Below are positions 41,251 through 52,243 of a DNA stretch of 64,000 nucleotides, piece after piece. A program made the position numbers and the translations under genes. Source of the DNA: Isochrysis galbana (lineage: Eukaryota; Haptophyta; Isochrysidales; Isochrysidaceae); NCBI GenBank assembly GCA_018136815.1, contig CM030940.1:2148901-2212900 (forward strand), written 5' to 3'. The notes under the pieces are model-generated. The model saw only the letters and a program-made list of their open reading frames with translations, was not told where the DNA came from and did no database searches. Every line of letters starts with the position of its first letter. Within the stretch, counting starts at the first letter, position 1.

Positions 41251-41454
41251 GAGAGGGTGAATCCTGCGAGGGACGGGTCGGGATGGTCGGGGTGGGGCCT
41301 CTGGTAGCCAGGGTAGCCGCGTGCGCGCGCTGTGATGTGCTGGGTGGGCTGCGCGGGCAATGATGCCAGAGGGTCAGGGGGTGGTCGGACTGTCGGCAGC
41401 CCGACACGACGCTGCATCGGGCGGGAATCAAATGCCGAATGTAGCTTAGATATC

Positions 41455-41690
41455 AAGGAACCGATCCCCCCGCGGGCGCGAGCGCCCATTCTTTACGGGT
41501 AGAGCGTGAGTGCGCGTGACGGAGGGGGCGAGAGGGGGGGCGGATCGCACCATTTCTTGGCGAAGATTTTCGTAGCGTCAGGTAGCCCCCCCCGGAGCTT
41601 TTTTATTGGGCACCGCGCCACGGTCAAAAAAATGCAGCCCAACCCTTACTAATAGTTAAAAAGCCCCTGTTTGACCGCCCTACAAACACA
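41455..41690 (-). mobile_element. Short repeat family F, copy 3
   Basis: Reverse-complement match to 22955-23195 along its whole length. It has the boundary CTGTTTGACCGCCCTA at 41690, the T/A homopolymer block near 41600-41630 and the CGCGGGCGCG end near 41470. Confidence 0.65.
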
Positions 41691-41852
41691 GCAAATACGG
41701 CCTGTTTTTGGCTTTTCTAGAAACACGGGAACCTCGCAAACACGGCATGCTGCTAGGGAGGGCGTTTGAAACACGGTGAAAACGGGCTGTTTTTGGCCTC
41801 TGTACAAACACGGTAAACCCGTGTTTACCATGTAGGCTTGGCTCCCTCGTCC
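41691..41852. repeat. AACACGG-rich repeat block
   Basis: Motifs of the type ACAAACACGG and its complement recur within about 160 bases, with CCTACA near the left edge and TGTAGG at the right edge. It could be a small MITE directly beside the family F copy. No second copy was noticed in the window. Confidence 0.45.
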
Positions 41853-42059
41853 TCTCACTGTCAGTGCCCTCAGACCCCATTTTGGGCCATCCCAATTCGG
41901 TTTCCTCGTCACGGTCGGTGCACAAAAACAAAACTCCGGGCACGACGATAGGAGCGACTACAGCGCCTCGGAGGCAAAGGAGAAGAGACTCGACGCCGCC
42001 GCCCACGAGAGAGGAGTGGAGGGGGGGAGAGAGGGAGAATACAGAGAGAGAGAAAAGAG

Positions 42060-42245
<186 letters not shown>

Positions 42246-42699
42246 CTGCGCGCTGCTCCGTAGGCGGAGCTCGCGACGAGATCTGACGAGATGGTGTGGC
42301 GCCTTGGGGGAGATTCTGTACCTCCGCTTCTTCCCATTGAGAGAGATTGTGATCCTTACGGATGGGATCTCCCGTCTCTCTGAGTGGAGGGATTGGCTTC
42401 CGAGACGGTCCGGCGGAGAGAGAGAGAGGAGAGAGAGAGAGAGCAGCGGGTGAAAGGATGGGAGAGTTGGAAGGAGGAGGAGACATGGGAAGTCTTTACG
42501 GGGCGCCTGAAAGGAGAGAAAAGGGGAGGAGAGAGGGGTGAGAGAGGCGAGAGGTAGTGAGAGAGAGAGGGAGAGAACAGGACGATGGGTTGGAGAGAGA
42601 GGGGAACCGACGCATGCAGAGAAGATGGCTCCAAGAAGAAGAATAGAGGAAGAGCAGGGTGGGGTGGGGGGGTGAGGCTTTGATCTCCCGTCTTGAGAT

Positions 42700-42720
42700 C
42701 TCTCCCTCTCTCTCTCTCTA

Positions 42721-42761
<41 letters not shown>

Positions 42762-42773
42762 CCTCTCTCCCTC

Positions 42774-42859
<86 letters not shown>

Positions 42860-42868
42860 CCTCCCCCC
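42700..42868. repeat. CT microsatellite upstream of the KDM4 gene
   Basis: CT repeat with CCCT and TTTCT interruptions, 230 bases before the start codon and about 460 bases from the complementary GA array. The pair could form a long hairpin or triplex. Confidence 0.95.
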
Positions 42869-43096
42869 TGTCTCTCTCTCTGCGGGTTTGGGTGAGAGAG
42901 AGGCCCGGTAGTGCGGCGTCTCGAGATCCCTCGCGTTGGGGGAAGAGAGAGAGAGAGAAGAGTGAGGATATTAAGGGAAAAGGAAGAGAGAGGGGCAGGG
43001 AGACGGACGAGAGGAGAGGGAGGGAGAGAGCGAGAGTGGCAGCGAGGAACCCCGGCTGGGCAGAGGGGACACGACCGGACGGACGAATCAGCAGCG

Positions 43097-44428
43097 ATGC
43101 CCGCTCACCCCTTCTCTTGTGAAGCACCAGTGCTCTACCCTTCCCAGGAGCAAATGAAGGATTTCGCCTCATACATCTCCTCCCTTCCTCGCGCAGTCCT
43201 TGACGCCGGTCTCTGCAAGGTGATTCCACCTCCGAATTGGGAGGGCCCCCGCGCCCGCCTGCCGCCGAGAGAGACCGTCATCTATTCTCCCATTCTGCAG
43301 CACGTCGACGGCTACCGCGGTGCCTATCGAATCATTCCGGAGGAGACATCGCGGCTGAGCTTCGCGAGGTTCTCGCGCTCGGCCTCTGCAAGGATTGTGC
43401 GCGAGCTGCGGCGCGAGTCCTTCGCGGAAGAGGAGGAGCAAGAGCTGGTCGAGCGCTTCTGGCGTGACATCACCTCTGCCAAGCCGGGGCTCTATGGCGC
43501 AGATCAGGAGGGATCTCTCTTCCCGGATCACACGGAGATGCCGGCGTGGAATCTCCGCGCGCTCAACGACATGCTGCGCACAGGTCCTGCGGCCATTGAC
43601 AAGACAATGCCCGGAGTCAATGCCCCCTACTTGTACTACGGCGCGTGGCGAACTATCTTCGGGTTGCACATCGAGGATGCGGACCTCTACTCTATCAACT
43701 ACTTGCATGCCGGCGCGCCAAAGGTTTGGGTGGGCGCGCCGGCGCGTTGCTCGGAGCTCATCGAGATGATTGCAGCCACGCTCTTCGCCGAGGAGTACGG
43801 CAGGTGCAAGCAGTTCCTCCGGCATAAGTCGCACCTCATATCGCCAGAGCTTCTCACCGGCAACGGGGTGCCGCTCGCTTCGCTCATCCAGCGTGAGGGC
43901 GAGTTTGTCATCACCTTCCCTCGCGCGTACCACTTTGGTTTCAACCTTGGTCTGAATTGCGCAGAGTCAACGAATTTTGCCCTACCCCTATGGCTCGAAT
44001 TCGCGACGAAAGTCGCACGCTGCAACTGCCCTGCGGGGAGGGGGGTAGCCTGCATCGACCCGGCGCCCTTCTTAGCGGCAATGGCCAAGTCGCGCTCCCG
44101 TCGGAAACGAAGCCGATGCGCCAACGAAGCCGAGAGAGGTGGGGAGCCGACCGCGCGCAACATGCGTGGCAGGACCTCATCGGGTTCGCAAGATGCGCTG
44201 GCAGATCGCAAGCCTGCGCAGCGTGGCACATCGGATGAACGAATTGAGTCGGAGAAGGGATCCCGCGCGCGCAGTGCCTCTAGCGCGGAGAAGGGATCCC
44301 GCGCCCGCAGTGCCTCTAGCGCGCGCTGTGCAGGCGAATCGAGTTCGCCAAAGGCGACGGTTGTCCACGAGCAAGCCGAACGCGGCAGGGAAGGCGAGCA
44401 CGACGAGTCCGGTTGTGCGTTACAATGA
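43097..44428 (+). CDS. KDM4-type JmjN/JmjC histone demethylase
   Basis: A 443-residue protein with JmjN (residues ~9-60: VLYPSQEQMKDFASYI, GLCKVIPPPNW) and JmjC. All metal and cofactor ligands known from human KDM4A are present with a constant offset of three: Fe(II) ligands H191, E193 (FGLHIED) and H279 (YHFGFN); 2-oxoglutarate residues N201 and K209; and the KDM4-specific zinc site C237-x5-H243 plus C309-x-C311. This predicts an active demethylase for methylated H3K9 or H3K36 in the nucleus. After about residue 330 a basic Arg/Ser/Ala-rich tail follows, with a duplicated SEKGSRARSASSA-type segment and no PHD or Tudor domains. The ATG at 43097 starts just before JmjN; the frame upstream is purine repeat. 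Single exon. Confidence 0.93.
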   Translation: MPAHPFSCEAPVLYPSQEQMKDFASYISSLPRAVLDAGLCKVIPPPNWEGPRARLPPRETVIYSPILQHVDGYRGAYRIIPEETSRLSFARFSRSASARIVRELRRESFAEEEEQELVERFWRDITSAKPGLYGADQEGSLFPDHTEMPAWNLRALNDMLRTGPAAIDKTMPGVNAPYLYYGAWRTIFGLHIEDADLYSINYLHAGAPKVWVGAPARCSELIEMIAATLFAEEYGRCKQFLRHKSHLISPELLTGNGVPLASLIQREGEFVITFPRAYHFGFNLGLNCAESTNFALPLWLEFATKVARCNCPAGRGVACIDPAPFLAAMAKSRSRRKRSRCANEAERGGEPTARNMRGRTSSGSQDALADRKPAQRGTSDERIESEKGSRARSASSAEKGSRARSASSARCAGESSSPKATVVHEQAERGREGEHDESGCALQ

Positions 44429-45360
44429 GATTTGCCACCTTGTGCGCACACTCTGGCACTACTCTTCTGTCCCCCAAGGCCGCGCCATCCTTCGATCGGC
44501 AGAAGTCGTGGCATGGCATCTCCGCTTCGTCAATTCCGCGGCATGTTGAAGATTCTCGTACGTGCTTGCTCATCGCAGGCCATCTAAATCCTCTCTACTG
44601 CTACATCAACTGCTTGCCCGCGCTCTTCCAATGAGTCCCATACGTTGCTGCATAACTGAACTCCAGGGCTTCCCGACCCCTTCCTTCGTACGTAGTGTAG
44701 CCCATGATGCTCGCACAAATCGATGCAAACGCACATACAGCCTAGGATTCTCATGACAAGTGGATCCGCTTCACGATCGGGCCATCCCAATCCACGGTCG
44801 ATGTTCACTTCCCATGCCGGGTCTCCCGCTTCCCTCTTGCTCTACTAGACTATTCTTGTCCGCTCGCTCACGAATCTCTTTTCCGATGACATCCATGGAC
44901 GGCCCGCGTCCTCGGTAGTACCACATCCATGCTCCTCGTGTCACCCACGCCTTGCAAAATGGCACGGGTGTTACGATGACGAGCCGAAACGATTAGGGTT
45001 CCACGGCAAATAACCCTAAGCAAATAACACTAAGCACTGTACGATTGTGCTCACCCGTCTTCCATTGAGATGCCTGGTATACACTGAAGGCGCTTCGATT
45101 GCAATCGCCTCATGCCACGCACTTTGAAGCAACAAATGCGCATTTCCGTCGTCTCTCCACCAAATTTTCACTGTTTGCACATGAAAGGCGTTGTTATGAT
45201 CGTACTTACTTATGCAATGTGCAATACCGTGTTCTTGATTGCGAACAGATTATGGGCATTGCAATGGCACGAGACAGGGTGTGTTGGGGCCAAGGCGCCT
45301 CGATCTGCCTTAGAATATGGCATGCGTAGCGAATTGCAACCCAAACATAAGGTTTCGGTC
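44429..45360. other. Intergenic stretch, no gene seen
   Basis: Short frames only. No domain, RNA gene or repeat shared with other positions was recognised. Confidence 0.4.
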
Positions 45361-45465
45361 TCCCCCCCCCCCTCTCCCTCTTTACACTTTCACCCTTCAC
45401 TCTCCCTGCGGCGCATCGCCGTGCGCGCGCCATGGCCTGTTCTCAGAGTCAGAGGACCTTTGACA
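45361..45465. repeat. Short dispersed repeat G, copy 1
   Basis: A C-run followed by CTCCCTGCGGCGCATCGCC and GGCCTGTTCTCAGAG corresponds to 46680-46795 (CCCTGCGGCGCGTCGCC, GGCCTGCTCTCAGAG) in the same orientation. Confidence 0.6.
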
Positions 45466-45824
45466 ACTACTATAAGTAAGCTGATAGGGTCATGGAGCGT
45501 GATAGGGTCATGGATCACGGAGCGTGCGCCGCTCCCCTCCCCATCCCCATCTCCCGCCCACCTCGCCGCGACGAATGATCGGGCGATGTCAGACGATGCG
45601 CCGCAGAATCGTCCGCTCGTCCGCGCGCAGGCAACCCAGCCACCCAGGTGCACGCGATCTGCTACCCCTGCTCGTGTCTCCACCCGAGAGCCGAGCCCGG
45701 CCGGAATACTAGATACTAGTACTAGGGATGGCCACCATCTCCATCTTCACAACCCCTGCAAGCCAAGCCAAAACCCTCTGGGCCTCTGGCATGAAGTGCA
45801 AATAGGCGCTCTCCCATGACGGAT

Positions 45825-46230
45825 CCGAGGTTACCACTGCCTCAGATGGAAACACAGGGGACGGAAGGGAAGCGGCGAGAGGCGCGGCGGAAGTTGGGGG
45901 GTGGCCAATGACGGGCTGAACCACCTCCTCAGCAGAGGAAGGCGGGAGGACGGGCTTGGGCGAAGGCGAGCGCGACGACGGAGCGTACATGGCTGGGCGG
46001 ATCGGGATGGATAGGCTGAGTCTGAGGGATTGGTGGGGTTTGGTATTGAGGTAGTGTTAAGAACGAGGGACGAGAACGGGAACGAGAACGAGAACGAGAG
46101 CGACAAACGAAGAACGACAGACGACAGACGATCCGAAGCCGATGGACCGACGAGATGACCCTACACTCACGTCAACACTCTCCACACTGACGTACCCCTA
46201 TCACGGAACGCACAGCGCACAGGAACCCGC
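45825..46230 (-). mobile_element. Unit B copy, minus strand
   Basis: Reverse-complement match to 1600-2000. It keeps the peptide start APSSRSPSPKPVLPP (ATG near 45990), the GAGAACGAGAACGAG stretch and, beyond 46140, the marker with CGTCAACACTCTCCACACT. The left edge near 45825 coincides with the end of the matches at 2000 and 9825, so this is a consistent family boundary. Confidence 0.75.
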
Positions 46231-47150
46231 TGACATAAAACAACTGAGCGTTAGTACCACTACTCCCACTAGCCCGGTACTATCACGACACCCCTCAGCG
46301 CACTTGCCCGCACGCCTTGAAGTGATGGCACAGACACATACACATATGCATCCCTTCAAATCTCCCCCCTCGCAAACCCCCGGCTCCCATTATAACTCCC
46401 CACAAGTTACAATGAGGGAAAACCCATTGAGGCGGACCGGTCGACGCCGGCCGACTCTCCGGGGAAAAACACCGGGGGGGGGGGGGGGACCTCTCGTCGT
46501 GAAGCAGAACGGCCCTTACAGCTCGCGCCGCGAGCAGTCCTCGAAGAAATAAATGACTGCGCCCCCCGATACCTGCCACAGGGACGTCTTGAGCCACTCC
46601 CTTCTTCTCGCCCCTCCTGTCGCCAGCCGCCCCCCTTCGCCCGTTTGCTAACGCAAACGGGGCCCGTTTCTTACCGCACTCCATCGGGGGGGGCGCAAAT
46701 TCCCCCCTCTCCCTCTCTCCATTCTCCTCCGCCCCTCTCCCTGCGGCGCGTCGCCATGCGGCGCGCCACGGCCTGCTCTCAGAGGGCCTTTGGGGGCTCC
46801 CAGAGGGCCAGCAAGGGCAGCTCAGGGGGCAGTGGAGGCTGGGGCTCAGCCCCTGGCCCCCCCTGCCTCTCCCACGCTTGCCACGCTGGCCATTGGAGCC
46901 TCCCAGTGGCCTCTGTATGCCTGGCGACCAGGGGAGGGGGGGGAGTCAGCTCGAGGGCAGGCCCATGCTGGGCGTGGGAGTGCGAGTCTCGGCCCGCGCC
47001 CACTAGGGGTTTGGGCCGGAGTGTTGATTGCCCAGCCCCTGCCAGAGGGCAGGGGCTGGGGTTGATTGTACGGGCCCACCCCGGGGGGTGTCCGCGATGG
47101 AGAGAGGGGGGCGCGAGGCCCCCATTGACCCCCACTTATAAAAGTAGGTT
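46231..47150. other. Repeat-derived stretch, no gene seen
   Basis: Contains repeat G copy 2 (46680-46795), a G homopolymer near 46478 and a GC-rich part with repeated CAGGGGCTGGG and GAGGGC motifs. Open frames are long only because of the high GC content. No domain is recognised. Confidence 0.4.
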
Positions 47151-47152
47151 GA

Positions 47153-47345
47153 GGAACCCGCTGACAGATCGGACAAGGAAGAGAATGCCGACAAGAGAGC
47201 GACGGGGCGACAGACGATCCGACGGGACGTCAACACTCTCCACACTAACGTATCCCTATCACGGAACGCACAGGAACCCGCTGACAGATCGAACAAGGAA
47301 GAGAATGCCGACAAGAGAGCGACGGGGCGACGGACGATCCGACGG
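47153..47345 (-). repeat. Tandem duplication of the retroelement marker region
   Basis: The segment GGAACCCGCTGACAGATCG, continuing through AATGCCGACAAGAGAGCGAC to GATCCGACGGG, occurs at 47153-47222 and 47273-47343. The two are separated by the marker with TCCACACTAACGTATCC. Units repeated head to tail at a retroelement 5' end recall the monomers of some LINE promoters. Confidence 0.8.
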
Positions 47346-47735
47346 GGGCGACAGTTACGCACAGGAATAAGGAGGGAATCTTTCGAAAACCCCTAAGTGA
47401 TTTGATGAAGACCGAAGTAAAATAGCGCCACGGTATAATCCAACGGCCAACACCTGAGGGGGAATCAGGGTCACGCAAGGGGGCGGTTCCTTGCACCGGC
47501 GATACCTGAACGCGCGACTTCGCCTAAAACGCGAGGAGCACGCAAGGAGGTAAGCCAGGTGAGGGGCAAGCAGGCGACAAGGGAGGCGACAAAAGAGGCG
47601 AGGGCAACAAGGGCGAATGGACGAATGTAGGACCCTGCGACGGTGACTCGTGGCTAGCCTGCAAGGAGGGAACATAGAAACGCAAACAACTCCTAAAACA
47701 AAAAGGTCGATCGCGGATGCGACATCCCATAGATA
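47250..47735 (-). repeat. Dispersed repeat C, copy 2
   Basis: Reverse complement of 5883-6358 over nearly its whole length, with small differences. Confidence 0.8.
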
Positions 47736-48759
47736 GGGAAAGCCGCAGGAAAGCCACAAGGTTGGGCCCCTACATAGCTGCGGCTCTGACCGCGCGCTCC
47801 AGCACGCGATTAAGTCCTAGCCGAACACCACTCAATCAAGCAGCCCCAACAAAGGGTTTGCTCACATTGCACAACACATCGGTTGTACAGGCAACCAACA
47901 ACCAACCTAGAAGGGATGGGGAATACCCACACCATCTCCCTTCAAAAGGGAGCCTCTCCACCCGTCTTCCCGCCCAAACACACGACACCGCACGGAGCAG
48001 AGCCTCCCTGAAGCTAATTAATCATAGCTCACAGCTCCTCAATCCACGGTCCTCCCCCTCAAAAAACAAAAGGTTGCAATCCAAAACACACCAGCCGATG
48101 AACCAGCGCAGCAAACAGCAAGCCATCATCCCACTCGCTAGACGCACACCGCTCGACACCCGCCGCCCGCCGCCCTTGCTTCCCAAAGTCTCCTAGGCAT
48201 CTGAGTTTTGGAACGGAGGAGCCCTCTCGTCCCATCTCCATCTCGCGTGTCAACCTTGTTCTTGGCGTCCATTCCGTCGAAATCATCGAGAGTGCCCCTC
48301 GAGTCGAATCTCAGTCTTTGCGATGTTCGGAAACTCGAGGCTTGAGGCTCGAATTTCGAGGCTCGAAACTCGAGCTCGAGACTCGAAACTCGAGGCTTGA
48401 TTCGAGAGTGCGCCGGATTTCATTCTGAAGTCCGAGCCGATGAGTCTGAATTGTGTTTTGACCCGCGAGCCCTCGTCCTCTCCCTCTCCCCTCTCTCGCC
48501 TCTTTTTCTGGTGGGCACTCCGCACTCCTGTCTCTGCTCATCAGAGGGGGGTGGGGGTGCGTTTAAGGTATTTTTCGGGGGGTGCGGTTATCGTTGCATC
48601 ATTCCCGGTTCGCGGTACGGCGACCGACGAAGGCAAGGCCGTGCGTATCAACTTGGCCATGGCTGTCTCGAGGCCAATGTCGGGGGGCCGTCGTGCCGTC
48701 GGGTAGAAGCTAGACGCTAGACAGAAGCAACACCTCAACCTCAACATCAGCACCAACAC
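47736..48759. other. Intergenic stretch with a CTCGAAACTCGAG minisatellite
   Basis: At 48330-48405 short palindromic units (CTCGAAACTCGAG, GGCTCGAATTTCGAGG) repeat about six times. The rest shows no conserved frame. It precedes the MenH-MenC gene, and no long purine tract lies before that gene, unlike most others here. Confidence 0.6.
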
Positions 48760-51552
48760 ATGCTGTTGGATAGCTCACTATATATTTTATATTTGTACGG
48801 GGGGCGCTCTCGTTGGCTGGGCTTCCTCGCGAGGGCGGCGCCTCGGCGATCTCCGATGAGCTCGCCGTCGGTCCTCGAGTGCTTTAGCGCTTGCGGCGTG
48901 CGTGGCGGCCGCCGGGCGCTGCTGCTGCACGGTATGTTTGGCTCGCGTCTCGACATGCTTCCTCTCGCTGCCGCACTCGGCTCTGATGGCTGGGAGGCGT
49001 TCTGCTTCGACCTTCCGGCACACGGAGATGAGGGAATGCTGAATACTGTCGCTCCCCAGCCTTCTTTCACCCCTCTCAGCTCCCTGGGGCGTGCAGATCT
49101 TCAGAATGGAGCATATCCAGAGTCAGCTACGCTACCTGAGCCGTCAGAGTCCGCGGCGGGTCCTGTGGGTCACCATGGGCGCGGGTGGGTTCTGCGCGCG
49201 CTGCTGCGAACGCTTGAGGAGATTGTGCGCCCGGGCGAGCGCCTCTGCCTCGTAGGCTATTCGCTCGGCGCGAGGCTTGCGCTCCTTGCTGCAAGGGAGC
49301 GGCCTGATCTTGTCGCAGCGGTTGTCGCGATCAGTGGGAATCCCGGCATTGAGGATGCGGCGGAGGTGCGGTCGCGGGCGGAGCAAGACCGCGCCACAGC
49401 AGGCCTTCTGCGCTCCTTCGCATCCTCGGAGGATGGCATCGGCCAATTCCGCACTTGGCTTTCAGATAAGTGGTACAAAGCTTCGATGTGGGGTGTTGCT
49501 CATCCGCTGAGCTTGGATCCCGGCTTTCCGCAGATCTTAGCACGCCGAGTGCATGGCGCGCGGTTGGACGCGCTCGCAGCAGTGCTTGAGGATGCAAGCT
49601 TGGCGTCACAGCCCCATCTTTGGGAATGGCTTGCACACTCACCTATTGACGTGTGCTATATCGCGGGTGGTGATGACGCAAAATTCAAGGCCATCGCTGA
49701 GCGTCTAGCTGCATTGCCTGCAGCGCAGCCTGATATCAACGGTCATCAAGCGCTCTCTGTGGTGGTGTTGCCAGATGCCTCTCACAATGTCGTCGCTCAA
49801 GCGCCCTCCGCCACCGCCTCGGTCGTGACCAGCTTCCTCTCACATCACCGTGGCGATCTACCTCGCTTTGGACCTAGCTCTGCGGTGGAGCATGTGCAGT
49901 GCCTCGTGTCTCTTGCTGATGCAGACCCGCGCGCTGCATCAGTGTCCAAGCTAGCCAACAGCTCCATCATCATTACAGGATATGCGCTCTGCCCGTACAA
50001 ACTCCCGCTCCGATTGCCGTTGCCAGCATCCAAGTTGTGCACTCTCACGGAACGTGAAGGGGCGGTGCTTCTGCTCTCCGCTAGCACACTCACAGAAAGC
50101 GAGAATTGGCCGGGCAATGGAGGTGGGCATGGGGAGCGTGACGCGGGTGGGACGGCCCGCCCTACCGGTCAAGAGGATCATGGCCTCACAACAATAAACG
50201 CCAGCCTTCTTATTGGCATCGGAGATGTATGCCCGCTGCCAGGACGGCACATTGAGTCTCTTGCAGAGTCGATAGACCAGCTGGCGTCGATCACGGCAAC
50301 TCTTGTTGGTAAACGTCTGTCCCTGTCGCCGGCCGGCTTTGCGGTAAGCTTGGCTGATTTGGCTGGCAGCCAAGCACTTTGCACGAGCGCTCGATGCGCA
50401 CTCGAGATGGCTCTTATCCATCTAGCTTCAAGGGCCTCCGGAGAGAGCATTGCCTCCATCCTTGCAGATAATTGCAGAAGCGGGGTCTACATCAGCCACT
50501 CTCATCTGCGGCTCAATGGATTGGCGTCCCTAGCCGAGGCCGAACAAGTTGGAGGCGCGCCTACAAAGGGCTCTGCAAACCAATATCGTGTCCTCAAGCT
50601 AAAAGTGGGGTCGCCTGGTGCGTCGCCCGCCGATGCAGCTGCAGAAGGAGCTCGGACAGGCTGGCTGCTTGCTCGCCTCGCTTCGCGTGGTGTCAATCTA
50701 CGGCTAGACGCGAATCGTTGTTGGGATTGGGAAGCATCGTTAGCGTTTGGACAGGCGCTTCGCAGAGCGGCGTGGGAGGCGGAGCAAATTCAGTTGTCAT
50801 GCTCTCCGGCGGCTCGGGTTGGGCATGCTATCAACGCCGCGGATGCAAAGGTGGCGACCTGCACCTCTACTAGTGTAGCCGAGCCCAAAAGCAGAGCTGC
50901 AGCCCTCGCAGCTCTCGAGTATGTTGAGGAGGCTCTGTTGCCCGGCATGTCCCAACGTCTGCCGGAGTGGTCGGAAGCCACCGGTCTTCCGTTCGCTCTC
51001 GACGAAACGGCCGAGGAGGAGGATCTTGTTGCCGACGGCTCGCTGGAGGCACTCGTAAGCTCGGATTGGTGCGCTGCACTAGTACTGAAGCCGACGCTTG
51101 TCGGAGGCATCGTAGCGACGACCAGACTCGCGCGTCTTGCTGCATCTCGGAACACAAAAATCGTTCTCACGGCTGCCTTTGAGTCTGGTGTGGCACATGC
51201 ACACCTCGCCCAGTACTGCCACGCGCTCGGTAGGTCGCCAAGCTTTTCTGACGGACGAGAATGTGCCTCGGAACAGATCGACGTGGACAGAAGTCTCGAG
51301 ACCGACGGCGGGCCCGCTCAGACAGGCAGGGCTGCCACCGAGAGAGGCGTCGCTGCGGCCGCCGTTGCCCACGGATTGGCAACATTCGAGAGGCTTGCGA
51401 CCGACGTTTTGGTGCCACCCTTTGCGTCGCTTGTCCGAGGCGATTTAGTCGATCTTGATGGCGTTTCGCGAGCCCTCAATCTAACCGCCGATGCCCTATG
51501 GAAGGATGCGGTTGGAAAACGACGAGTGGTTGTTGGCAAGCATGCCTCTTAA
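48760..51552 (+). CDS. MenH-MenC fusion of phylloquinone/menaquinone synthesis
   Basis: A 930-residue single-exon protein joining two consecutive steps. The N-terminal half is MenH-like (SHCHC synthase, alpha/beta hydrolase): LLHGMFGSRLDML, nucleophile GYSLGARLA near residue 166, histidine in DASHN near 341. The C-terminal half is MenC (o-succinylbenzoate synthase, enolase superfamily), with each catalytic element in order: KLKVG near 613, the metal ligands LDANRCW, VEEALL and LDET (about 649, 721, 748), LKPTLVGG near 776 and TAAFESGVAHAH. A variable linker (about 430-480) separates the halves. In the plant PHYLLO protein the order is MenF-MenD-MenC-MenH, so this two-domain protein is reversed and lacks the first two. 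A second ATG at 48856 (MSSPSVLECF) is an equally possible start. No clear targeting peptide is seen. It supports a phototroph, but menaquinone in other compartments is possible. Confidence 0.9.
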   Translation: MLLDSSLYILYLYGGRSRWLGFLARAAPRRSPMSSPSVLECFSACGVRGGRRALLLHGMFGSRLDMLPLAAALGSDGWEAFCFDLPAHGDEGMLNTVAPQPSFTPLSSLGRADLQNGAYPESATLPEPSESAAGPVGHHGRGWVLRALLRTLEEIVRPGERLCLVGYSLGARLALLAARERPDLVAAVVAISGNPGIEDAAEVRSRAEQDRATAGLLRSFASSEDGIGQFRTWLSDKWYKASMWGVAHPLSLDPGFPQILARRVHGARLDALAAVLEDASLASQPHLWEWLAHSPIDVCYIAGGDDAKFKAIAERLAALPAAQPDINGHQALSVVVLPDASHNVVAQAPSATASVVTSFLSHHRGDLPRFGPSSAVEHVQCLVSLADADPRAASVSKLANSSIIITGYALCPYKLPLRLPLPASKLCTLTEREGAVLLLSASTLTESENWPGNGGGHGERDAGGTARPTGQEDHGLTTINASLLIGIGDVCPLPGRHIESLAESIDQLASITATLVGKRLSLSPAGFAVSLADLAGSQALCTSARCALEMALIHLASRASGESIASILADNCRSGVYISHSHLRLNGLASLAEAEQVGGAPTKGSANQYRVLKLKVGSPGASPADAAAEGARTGWLLARLASRGVNLRLDANRCWDWEASLAFGQALRRAAWEAEQIQLSCSPAARVGHAINAADAKVATCTSTSVAEPKSRAAALAALEYVEEALLPGMSQRLPEWSEATGLPFALDETAEEEDLVADGSLEALVSSDWCAALVLKPTLVGGIVATTRLARLAASRNTKIVLTAAFESGVAHAHLAQYCHALGRSPSFSDGRECASEQIDVDRSLETDGGPAQTGRAATERGVAAAAVAHGLATFERLATDVLVPPFASLVRGDLVDLDGVSRALNLTADALWKDAVGKRRVVVGKHAS

Positions 51553-51994
51553 TTAGCAGTTGAAGATGGCGAGAAATACACGTAATACTTAGCACTATCG
51601 CGTCTTCGAGGGTTGCAGGTGCTGAGAAATACCAAGCAGGCGGGAGAAGAACGTCGGGGCCGCGGAACGCAAGGTGGATGCCGCGGAGATCCGCCTCGGG
51701 CACGCCGTCACCGTCGCGCAGAGGACGAGGGCAAGCGACGCCCTCGAAGCCGCTCACGCTGCGTTGCTGCAGGCCTACTTGGCCGGCTACGAAGTAGGCG
51801 AGTGGGGCAGTCACACCTCGGACACTGTCACTTAGCATAGGACTATAAGTAAGGCTTGTGGGTAGCACGGATGCTGAGACTGCCTGGATGATTTATTATG
51901 TGTGCCCTCAATCCCTCATTTATAAATAACTACTACTACTGCTGTAACATTGAGAATCGGCCTAACTGTAGAGAGCGAACGGAAACGGTGGGGG

Positions 51995-52215
51995 GCGGGA
52001 GCGCCGCGGGAAGAGAGCGGCAGAGAGGCCGGAGGAGAGAGACCGCGAGAGAAAGAAAGAGGGGGAGAGAGAGAGAGAATTACGCGAGAGAGAGAGAGAG
52101 AGAGAGAGAGGAGAGGGAGAGACAGAGAGAGACGAGAAGAAGGAGAGAGAGAGGGAGGGAGGGAGGGAGGGAGGGAGGGAGGGAGGGAGGGAGAGAGGGA
52201 GAGGAAGGTTGCTTC
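51995..52215. repeat. GA/GGGA tract upstream of the EF-hand/WD40 gene
   Basis: Purine-rich + strand (GAGAGA, GGGAGGGAGGGA) ending 30 bases before the ATG at 52244. The frame stays open through it but encodes only Arg/Glu/Gly repeat and has no ATG. Confidence 0.85.
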
Positions 52216-52243
52216 CGGTGGGGCAGGCATCTCGCTGGGCACG

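Noticed and set aside
40745-41260. 171-codon plus-strand frame
   Set aside because: It has no ATG at its start and no recognisable domain, and the opposite strand looks slightly more protein-like.
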